A program made the position numbers and the translations under genes. A DNA stretch of 5,524 bases from NCBI GenBank assembly GCA_011048645.1, contig DSDR01000220.1:1-5524 (forward strand), given 5' to 3'. Below the pieces are notes generated by a model. It worked only from the letters and a program-made list of their open reading frames with translations, was not told the DNA's origin and searched no databases. This stretch comes from Phycisphaerales bacterium (GTDB taxonomy: Bacteria > Planctomycetota > Phycisphaerae > Sedimentisphaerales > Anaerohalosphaeraceae). Shown piece after piece: positions 1-5,524 of the stretch (positions within the stretch are counted from its first letter, which is position 1; each line of letters begins with the position of its first letter).

Positions 1-96
1 CCGTCTATGATTTTATGGCATCTCAGCGACGGCGATTTCGATGTGACGCGGCAGGCCCAAAAGGCCTGGCCGTTGTTTCTCAAGGCGCTGCGGTAG
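1..96 (+). CDS. C-terminal end of an upstream gene, possibly a TetR-family transcriptional repressor (5' part outside window)
   Basis: Frame 1 is open from the first base to a TAG stop at 94-96, giving the last 31 residues of a protein that starts left of the window. The tail is a short hydrophobic/aromatic stretch (SMILWHL), then a DGDFDV turn, then an amphipathic helix ending in WPLFLKALR. This resembles the last two helices of TetR/AcrR-family repressors, whose C-termini often read like 'hydrophobic helix, xxFDxxR, xxxLFLxGLR'. The placement also fits, because TetR-type repressors commonly sit directly upstream of RND efflux genes, and the adaptor starts 36 nt after this stop on the same strand. 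The DNA-binding helix-turn-helix is not in the window, so the family call rests on a weak tail match plus context. That a protein-coding gene ends here is more certain than what it encodes. Confidence 0.5.
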   Translation, partial: PSMILWHLSDGDFDVTRQAQKAWPLFLKALR

Positions 97-121
97 AACC
101 GGAGAGCACAAGCGTCCAAAA

Positions 122-127
122 AAGGAA
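122..127 (+). promoter_or_regulatory. Ribosome binding site of the adaptor gene
   Basis: AAGGAA ends 5 nt before the ATG at 133. It is the only purine-rich Shine-Dalgarno-like element in the 36-nt gap after the upstream stop. It supports 133 as the start over the next in-frame ATG at 211, which would delete the N-terminal membrane helix. Confidence 0.7.
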
Positions 128-132
128 ATGCT

Positions 133-1332
133 ATGAAAATTCGACTGAAACGCACACTATACATCCTGTTGGCCATTATCATCATCATCGGGATTGGTTT
201 TGGCGCCAGGATGCTGATTCGACAAAGGAAGGCGGCATTGGCCGCTGCGGCTCGGTTTCAGATCAGGCCCCTTGCGGTGCATACCGCCCGCTCTTACAGG
301 GGAACATGGGAGCATGTCAGAGATTACCTGGCCATTGCCGAGCCGGTGCAGGCCGCGACGTTGTCTGCCCGCTTGACCACAACGGTTCAATCCCTTTTGG
401 TCAAAGAAGGCGACCGAGTTCAGGCCGGCCAATTACTAATTACGCTGGATGACCGAGAGATAAAAGAGACCCTTGCCTCTGTTCAGGCCCAGATCGAACA
501 GGTTCTGGCCGAGCAGGCTGCCAATGAGGCGACGGTTCAATCGCTGGGCAGTTCACTGGATTACTGGATGCGGGAAGCCGAACGAATCGAACAACTGCAG
601 GACGGCGGAGCGGCAACGGTCTCAGAGGCGGAAGCGGCCCGGGAGCGGGTCAATGAAATCACCGGTCGGCTGGAATCGACTCGCCAAAAGTCCCGCGCTC
701 TGGAGCATCAGGCCGTATCGCTGAAGCGGCGGCTGGCGGAGATACAAACGCGGCTAAGTTATTGTTCCATCGTCAGCCCCTTTGACGGCGTGGTGTCCGA
801 GCGTCATGTCGATCCGGGCGATCTGGCGGTTCCCGGAAAATCACTGCTGACCGTCGAAGATCACAGCCACCTCAAGCTGGCGTTTGATGTTCCGCAACAG
901 GATGTGCCGCAAGTGCGTGCGGGAATGTCCGTCAGCTATACGACATCGGAAGGATCGACTCGTCAGGCGTCCGTCAATACGCTTTATCCTTCGTTGAATC
1001 ACGCTCGAATGCTGCGGACCGAAGCCGTTTTGACTGGCGAGTCGGCTGATGAGCTGGTCGGCAGAGCTTACATTCCGCTTTCTTTGGTGCTGGAACGAAG
1101 AGAAAATGTCACATTCGTTCCCGCCGCCGCTGTTACCGAATCCCCCCAAGGGCAATCGCATGTCTTTGTCGTCAAGGACGGTCGGCTTGAAGCAATACCG
1201 GTACGTGTGGTCGGACAGCAGAAAGATCAAGCCGCGGTCAAAGGCGTCGAGCCGGGTCAACAGGTCGTTATCAGCACATTTCTGGGGTGGTCGGTACTCA
1301 ATTCGGGACTGTCGGTGGAGGTGCGGCAATGA
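133..1332 (+). CDS. RND efflux periplasmic adaptor subunit (membrane fusion protein, AcrA/HlyD-like)
   Basis: This 399-residue protein should link the inner-membrane pump to the outer-membrane channel in the periplasm. Residues 1-7 are basic (KIRLKR), and about 8-29 form one hydrophobic, Ile-rich helix. No lipobox Cys is present, so it is probably held by an uncleaved membrane anchor rather than a lipid. The first half of the lipoyl-like domain is at about 73-107, with VKEGDRVQAGQLLITLDD. An Ala/Glu/Gln/Arg-rich alpha-hairpin spans about 108-206, and the second lipoyl half is at 207-244 (IVSPFDGVVSERHVDPGD). The beta-barrel spans about 246-325. The membrane-proximal domain is about 326-399, with FVPAAAV, VFVVKDGRLE and GVEPGQQVV. 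The hairpin tip has R151, L155 and T162 at the spacing of the RLS motif used for TolC docking. Length and domain order are normal for the family. Its TGA overlaps the pump's ATG, implying co-translation. The family is clear but the substrate is unknown. Confidence 0.95.
   Translation: MKIRLKRTLYILLAIIIIIGIGFGARMLIRQRKAALAAAARFQIRPLAVHTARSYRGTWEHVRDYLAIAEPVQAATLSARLTTTVQSLLVKEGDRVQAGQLLITLDDREIKETLASVQAQIEQVLAEQAANEATVQSLGSSLDYWMREAERIEQLQDGGAATVSEAEAARERVNEITGRLESTRQKSRALEHQAVSLKRRLAEIQTRLSYCSIVSPFDGVVSERHVDPGDLAVPGKSLLTVEDHSHLKLAFDVPQQDVPQVRAGMSVSYTTSEGSTRQASVNTLYPSLNHARMLRTEAVLTGESADELVGRAYIPLSLVLERRENVTFVPAAAVTESPQGQSHVFVVKDGRLEAIPVRVVGQQKDQAAVKGVEPGQQVVISTFLGWSVLNSGLSVEVRQ
1317..1321 (+). 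promoter_or_regulatory. Ribosome binding site of the pump gene, inside the adaptor's last codons
   Basis: A perfect GGAGG lies 7 nt upstream of the ATG at 1329. It decides the pump start. An upstream in-frame ATG at 1287 would add 14 residues (MVGTQFGTVGGGAA) that look like out-of-frame translation of the adaptor tail, whereas 1329 gives the typical RND beginning MNLTGFSLRNPY. The ATGA at 1329-1332 joins the pump start to the adaptor stop, so translational coupling is likely. Confidence 0.85.
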
Positions 1333-4300
1333 ATCTGACCGGTTTTTCCCTTCGCAATCCATATGCAGTCGTTGCGATGGTGATGGTCGTCGCGGCGCTG
1401 GGCGTTCTATCGCTGCTTCGCACGCCGACGGATTTGTTCCCGAACACGGTTCCGCCTCAGGTGGCCGTGATTACTGTGCGTCCCGGAGCGGCCGCCGGCG
1501 ATGTGGCCGACAAGATTACCCGTGTGCTGGAAAAAGAGCTGAACACACTGGACGGCCTTGTCAAGGTGGCCAGCACGACGCGCGATGAGGTCTCGAGCAT
1601 CAATGTGGAGTTTGATTATGATACTTCCATCGGGCAGGCGGTTCTGGATGTGCAAAACGCTATCGGCCGTGTGCGGGCGGATTTGCCGACGGATATTTTC
1701 GAGCCGCGCATTTTCAAGGTTACCGACGCCACACGGCCGCTGGCGACGCTGGCGCTGTCGCCCCGTCCGGACAGTCCGCAAACGTTGTCGCAGATTCGCC
1801 TGCTGGCTGAAAACCAGATCAAAGATCAGATTCTTGCACTGCCGGGCATTGCCGACGTGGAAGTTTTCGGCGGCCACCAGCCCGAAGTACAGGTACGCAT
1901 CAACCGGGATCGTTTGGCCGTCCATGGCCTGACGCTTCCTGAAGTCGTTTCAGTGCTGGCGGCCCAAAATGTCGCCGCCCCGGCAGGGACGATGTATTCC
2001 GAACGCGAGGAACACCTTGTTAAAATTGTCGGCGAATTTGAGTCGCTTGAGCAGATTCGCAACCTGCCGCTGCGATTGACCGGCCAGGGGTTGCTGCGTG
2101 TTCGCGATGTGGCTGATGTCCGTCTTTCGGTTCAGCAGCCGCGCAGTCTCTATCACGGAAATGGAAAACCAGCGATTGCAGTCAACATTCTGCGGCCCGA
2201 TGACAGTCCGACCGTGGAGGCTATCCGTACCTTCAAGGAATTTTTACCCAAACTGGAAGCGCGCTATCCTGATATCGTTTTTGAAATTACCGACGACCAG
2301 CAGCCCTTGATCGATGTCAACGTGCGCGGCATGCAGCAGAGCCTGGGCCAGGCGGTCATCATCACCGTTATTGTGATTTTTGTTTTTCTGGCCGATGCGC
2401 GGGCGGCGGCGGTCGTGGCGGTCAGTATTCCGCTGAGCTTTCTGGGCAGTCTGATGGTGCTGAGCCTCTCGCCTTTCACGCTCAATATGGTCACGCTTTC
2501 GGGTTTGATTATCGCGGTCGGCATGGTGGTGGACGCCTCGGTGGTGGTGCTGGAAAACATCTATCGACATTGGCAGCAGATGGACAAACCCGACGCTGTG
2601 GAAGCGGCGCGCGTGGGAACCAACCAAGTGGCGCTGGAAATTACCGCCGGAATGCTGACCACCGTGGTGGTACTGGTTCCGGTGGCGTTTACCGGCGGCT
2701 ACACCCAGCAGGTGATGCGGCCCTTGAATCTGATGATTGTGACAACACTGGTGGCCTCACTGCTCAGCGCGCTGACGGTGGTACCGCTGACAGCGTCCTG
2801 GCTGCTCAAGCGGCGAAAAACAAAGAAAAACATTTTGGAACGCTTCTTCGGCAATATGGATCACGGGGTCGGCGCCCTTGCCGGAATGTATGTCGGCCTA
2901 TTGCGATGGGCGTTGCGGCACAAGGCCGTTACACTGCTTGGGGCGGCGGCGCTGTTTATTGCCACGGTGCGCATCGTCGTTCCGCTGGTCGGCGGCGAGT
3001 TGATGCCGCCGATGGATACCGGTATCAGCATGATCGAGTTTGAGACGCCGACCGAGTACGCGCCGGCTCAGGTTGAAAACGTATTGTCGCAGGCGGAATC
3101 GGTCATTCTTGCGACGCCGGGCGTTAAAATGGTCTCCTCGGTCGTCGGCTCGGAGGCCGGACAAATCAGTTTCGGCGGCGGCGGAGCAACCGCCCAGACG
3201 GCAAAAATCACCGTTCATCTGATTGACCGGACGCAGCGCAGCGAAACCATCTGGCAGATTCAGGACGCATGGCGAGAACAATTGACAGCGCTGCCCGGCG
3301 TCCGTTCCAGCCGTATCAACGAATACGGGGCTACGCCGATGGCCACGACCAAAGCGCCGCTGAATATTATTGTCAGCGGACCGGATTCAACGATTGTCTC
3401 GTCGCTGGCCGATGAGTGCCTTGAGGCGCTGGACGGTTTGCCGGGCTTGGTGGATGTTAGACGAAGCTGGTATTTCGACAAGGTCGAGCATATGGTTCGT
3501 GTCGATCCGGCCCTTGCGCGTCTTTACCAAACCTCGCCGGCACAGGTGGCCGACGAACTCAAGATCGCCGTCAAAGGTGTGCCCGCTTCTATGATGCGGC
3601 TGGAAGGAATGCTCGATATTCCTATTCATGTGCAATACGCACAATCGGAAATTCAATATCCCGACCAACTGGAGCAGATCTATGTCAGCACGTCTTCAGG
3701 CCCCTTGCCGCTGCGTGCGATGGCGCAGGTTCAGACCCAGCGCGACCAGCCGTTCGTCACACGCGAACATCTGCGCAACACACTGGACATTACCGCTGTT
3801 AATCGGGTTTATACGATTAAGCAAGTCGCCGCCATGGTCAAGCAGCGTCTGTTGGAAATCGAAGCGCCGGAGGGCTATCATATCGAGGTGGCCGGTACGG
3901 TTACTGATATGGCGCGTGCCCAAAAGAGTATGGTTCAGGCGTTGGCGGTGGGTTTGGTGCTGTTGTATATTCTGCTGATGGCGACGTTCAAATCGCTGCG
4001 GCATCCGATTACGATTTTGGCGGCGATTCCGCTGGCCGTTGCCGGGGCGCTGTGGGGACTGCTGCTGTTTGACAAACCGATGTGCCAACCGGCCATGATG
4101 GGACTGATTCTGCTGGGCGGCACGGTCGTTAACAACAGTATCCTGATGCTGGGGTTTATCCTCAAGGCACGACAGGACGGGATGGCACGGGATGAGGCCA
4201 TTGTCCAATCGGTTCGGCTTCGCATCCGCCCGATTCTGATGACGACGGTTTCGACGGTGCTGGGCCTGACGCCGCTGGTGCTGGAACTGGCCATCGGGTT

Positions 4301-4460
4301 GGAGCGGATGAGTCCGTTGGGCATTGCCGCCGCCAGCGGCCTGCTGGTGGGGACGTTTTTGACAATGGTGATTATCCCCGTGGTCTATGCGTCGATGGAC
4401 ACGGCGGCAGCGTCTCTGAAACGCCGCGTCCGACCGGCGACTACCGAGACAGATGGCTAA
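1329..4460 (+). CDS. RND-family efflux pump, inner-membrane permease subunit (AcrB/CusA superfamily)
   Basis: This 1043-residue protein has the full length expected of a trimeric proton-driven RND pump. The two-fold repeat is intact: TM1 at about 11-30, a first periplasmic porter region at about 31-336, TM2-TM6 at about 337-490, a cytoplasmic linker at about 493-530, TM7 at about 533-553, a second porter region at about 554-868 and TM8-TM12 at about 869-1020. Typical landmarks are TPTDLFPNTVPPQV (32-45), DVQNAIGRV (107-115), GMVVDASVVVLENIYRH (398-414), GGELMPPMD (555-563) and a glycine-rich loop GGGG (616-619). TM4 has a single acidic residue, D402, where AcrB has an Asp pair, and TM10 reads VVNNSIL (933-939) where AcrB has its relay Lys. 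The TM4 pattern and the MPP motif recall metal-efflux RNDs, while the N-terminal region is closer to multidrug-type pumps, so the substrate is left open. No frameshift or truncation is seen. Confidence 0.96.
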   Translation: MNLTGFSLRNPYAVVAMVMVVAALGVLSLLRTPTDLFPNTVPPQVAVITVRPGAAAGDVADKITRVLEKELNTLDGLVKVASTTRDEVSSINVEFDYDTSIGQAVLDVQNAIGRVRADLPTDIFEPRIFKVTDATRPLATLALSPRPDSPQTLSQIRLLAENQIKDQILALPGIADVEVFGGHQPEVQVRINRDRLAVHGLTLPEVVSVLAAQNVAAPAGTMYSEREEHLVKIVGEFESLEQIRNLPLRLTGQGLLRVRDVADVRLSVQQPRSLYHGNGKPAIAVNILRPDDSPTVEAIRTFKEFLPKLEARYPDIVFEITDDQQPLIDVNVRGMQQSLGQAVIITVIVIFVFLADARAAAVVAVSIPLSFLGSLMVLSLSPFTLNMVTLSGLIIAVGMVVDASVVVLENIYRHWQQMDKPDAVEAARVGTNQVALEITAGMLTTVVVLVPVAFTGGYTQQVMRPLNLMIVTTLVASLLSALTVVPLTASWLLKRRKTKKNILERFFGNMDHGVGALAGMYVGLLRWALRHKAVTLLGAAALFIATVRIVVPLVGGELMPPMDTGISMIEFETPTEYAPAQVENVLSQAESVILATPGVKMVSSVVGSEAGQISFGGGGATAQTAKITVHLIDRTQRSETIWQIQDAWREQLTALPGVRSSRINEYGATPMATTKAPLNIIVSGPDSTIVSSLADECLEALDGLPGLVDVRRSWYFDKVEHMVRVDPALARLYQTSPAQVADELKIAVKGVPASMMRLEGMLDIPIHVQYAQSEIQYPDQLEQIYVSTSSGPLPLRAMAQVQTQRDQPFVTREHLRNTLDITAVNRVYTIKQVAAMVKQRLLEIEAPEGYHIEVAGTVTDMARAQKSMVQALAVGLVLLYILLMATFKSLRHPITILAAIPLAVAGALWGLLLFDKPMCQPAMMGLILLGGTVVNNSILMLGFILKARQDGMARDEAIVQSVRLRIRPILMTTVSTVLGLTPLVLELAIGLERMSPLGIAAASGLLVGTFLTMVIIPVVYASMDTAAASLKRRVRPATTETDG

Positions 4461-4476
4461 AGCCAATTTACAGTTC

Positions 4477-4483
4477 GAGGTGA
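4477..4483 (+). promoter_or_regulatory. Ribosome binding site of the outer-membrane channel gene
   Basis: GAGGTGA lies in the 27-nt gap after the pump stop. Four nt separate its end from the ATG at 4488, or 7 nt if counted from GAGG. The second in-frame ATG at 4494 would be 10 to 13 nt away, so 4488 is preferred. Either start keeps the lipoprotein signal. Confidence 0.8.
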
Positions 4484-4487
4484 TATA

Positions 4488-5524
4488 ATGAGTATGAAAC
4501 ATACCGTCAGTATCCTGATTAGGGTAACCGCAAGCGTTGTGTTTCTTGCCGGCTGCGCTGAACCGCCGTATGAACGCCCGCCGTCCATCAATCGTTATCT
4601 GCTGCCGTCCATTTCAAAGCCGTCAGATGTTGCGGAAGTACACACCGATGAAACAGACCTCATTCCGAAGGATCAGGATTTGACGCTTGAGGCGTGTGTG
4701 CGGATTGCACTGGCACAAAACCCTTTGCTCCAGGCGTCGCGCGAGGGTCTGGCCGCCGCACGCCATGCGGCTAAACAGGCAGAGGCAGGCTATTACCCTC
4801 ACGTGAATCTGACCGCCGACTATCGACGGTTTCAGACGCATGTCTTCCTGCCCGGCGGGTTGGGCGGTACGATGGGGCCGCAGACCAGTGTCGTCGGCCC
4901 GACAGACGATTACAGCGGCGGGTTGGCTGCGCAGTGGCTGCTGCTTGACAGCGGCCGACGACGGGCGCAACTGACTGCGGCTCGAGCCAAAGCCGGCGCC
5001 TCGAAATACGAAGCTGAAATAGTGCGGCAGGATATTGCGTTGATGGTTCAGCAGGCTTATTACAGCCTGTTATCGTCCTATGAGGCGTTAAAGGTCGCCG
5101 AGGAAAACGCAGCGCGGGCAGAGGACCACCTGCGTTTGGCCGAGCAGCGCAGACAAATCGGCGTCGCGGTCCAGGCCGATGTGCTGCGGATGCGGGTGGA
5201 AACGGCCGACCGGCGATTGGCTGTCGTCCGAGCGGAAAACGGGGTGCGTATCAGCCAGGGCAATCTCAATACCGCCATGGGACTGCCGGTCGAGTTGCCG
5301 ATAGAGATTGACCATACGATGCCATCGGTTATCGCGCCGGACACAGTCAATCTGGACGCCTCATTCGAATCGGCCATACAGCAGCGGCCGGAGTTGAAAG
5401 CCGCCCTTCAGCGTATCGTCAGCGCTCAAAGCGATGTGGCGGCCGCTCAAAGCGATTTTGGTCCCGTGTTGCGAGCCATAGGACGGTACGGCCGGCGGGA
5501 TTCGGAATTTTGGCCCGGCGATGA
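4488..5524 (+). CDS. TolC-family outer-membrane efflux lipoprotein (OprM/NodT-like), 3' end outside window
   Basis: The frame is open for 345 codons from ATG 4488 to the right edge, with no stop. This should be the channel through which the RND complex expels substrate. The N-terminus is a lipoprotein signal: basic K4 and R12, a hydrophobic stretch to F19, then lipobox LAGC with the lipidated Cys at position 23. A Pro-rich linker follows. The first OEP repeat begins at about 65 (LTLEACVRIALAQNP) and includes GYYPHVNL (101-108), a probable beta-strand/loop region at about 117-150, LLDSGRRRAQL (152-162), AYYSLLSSYEAL (190-201), the helix around ADVLRMRVE (230-238) and NTAMGLPVE (261-269). The second repeat starts at about 294 with ESAIQQRPELKAAL. 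Family members are usually about 450-500 residues, so the last quarter or so, including most of the second repeat, lies beyond the edge. The family is clear; the partner pump is inferred from adjacency. Confidence 0.93.
   Translation, partial: MSMKHTVSILIRVTASVVFLAGCAEPPYERPPSINRYLLPSISKPSDVAEVHTDETDLIPKDQDLTLEACVRIALAQNPLLQASREGLAAARHAAKQAEAGYYPHVNLTADYRRFQTHVFLPGGLGGTMGPQTSVVGPTDDYSGGLAAQWLLLDSGRRRAQLTAARAKAGASKYEAEIVRQDIALMVQQAYYSLLSSYEALKVAEENAARAEDHLRLAEQRRQIGVAVQADVLRMRVETADRRLAVVRAENGVRISQGNLNTAMGLPVELPIEIDHTMPSVIAPDTVNLDASFESAIQQRPELKAALQRIVSAQSDVAAAQSDFGPVLRAIGRYGRRDSEFWPGD
5423..5456 (+). repeat. 13-bp direct repeat with a 21-nt period inside the channel gene
   Basis: CGCTCAAAGCGAT occurs exactly at 5423-5435 and again at 5444-5456. 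The 21-nt offset equals seven codons, so it encodes AQSD twice (residues 313-316 and 320-323), one heptad apart in a predicted long helix. It probably reflects a local duplication or heptad constraint within coding sequence rather than a regulatory element. Confidence 0.7.

Noticed and set aside
115..126. TCC-A6-GGA as a small hairpin or operator in the gap before the adaptor
   Set aside because: Only three base pairs can form, which is too short for a terminator or a convincing operator; the GGA is part of the ribosome binding site.
15..452. A 145-codon + strand open frame spanning the upstream gene end and the start of the adaptor
   Set aside because: It is out of frame with both real genes, has no good ribosome binding site and no recognisable domain, and overlaps the well-supported adaptor N-terminus.
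1287..1328. Longer start for the pump at ATG 1287
   Set aside because: The extra 14 residues lie within the adaptor's coding end and lack a matching Shine-Dalgarno, while ATG 1329 has GGAGG 7 nt upstream and gives the usual RND N-terminus.
4484..4489. TATAAT resembling a -10 promoter box just before the channel gene
   Set aside because: It overlaps the start codon, and no TTGACA-like -35 box lies about 17 nt upstream (that region reads AGCCAA). It is better explained as the spacer after the ribosome binding site.
3696..4502. A 268-codon open frame on the - strand opposite the pump and the start of the channel gene
   Set aside because: Its translation is a low-complexity mix rich in His, Arg, Gln and Asn with no domain. 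It is the mirror of strongly biased codons in the pump, which has a complete, well-conserved reading frame on the + strand.
4623..5377. Several - strand open frames of 75-115 codons opposite the channel gene
   Set aside because: They overlap one continuous + strand frame with clear TolC-family motifs and a lipoprotein signal, and their translations show no domain or start signal.

Overview
The window carries most of a tripartite RND efflux operon from a diderm (Gram-negative-type) bacterium, with every gene on the + strand. In order they are: the last 31 codons of an upstream gene that resembles the C-terminus of a TetR-type repressor (1-96); a complete periplasmic adaptor, or membrane fusion protein (133-1332); a complete RND inner-membrane pump (1329-4460); and the 5' part of a TolC-family outer-membrane channel that runs off the right edge still in frame (4488-5524). 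The channel gene is open-ended, and its only boundary in the window is its start.

The organism is diderm because it encodes an outer-membrane efflux channel with a lipoprotein signal. The DNA is moderately GC-rich, codons favour G or C in the third position, and strong GGAGG-like ribosome binding sites precede the pump and the channel. The lineage cannot be fixed from this window. The style would suit an environmental bacterium such as a planctomycete or a deltaproteobacterium-like lineage, but that is only a guess.

The genes are packed tightly: a 36-nt gap, then a 4-nt ATGA stop/start overlap, then a 27-nt gap. No terminator or convincing internal promoter is visible between them. They are therefore probably transcribed together from a promoter left of the window, with the putative repressor as the first or an early gene. 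The pump would take substrate from the periplasm or the outer leaflet of the inner membrane using the proton gradient. The adaptor would bridge pump and channel through its alpha-hairpin, and the TolC-like trimer would form the outer-membrane exit. The substrate cannot be read from the sequence.

I found no undescribed system here. The points worth a second look are variations within a known architecture: a pump whose proton-relay positions differ from AcrB (one Asp in TM4, Asn-Asn in place of the TM10 Lys), an RLT variant of the adaptor's RLS docking motif, an adaptor anchored by a membrane helix beside a lipidated channel, and a pump signature shared with metal-efflux RND proteins.
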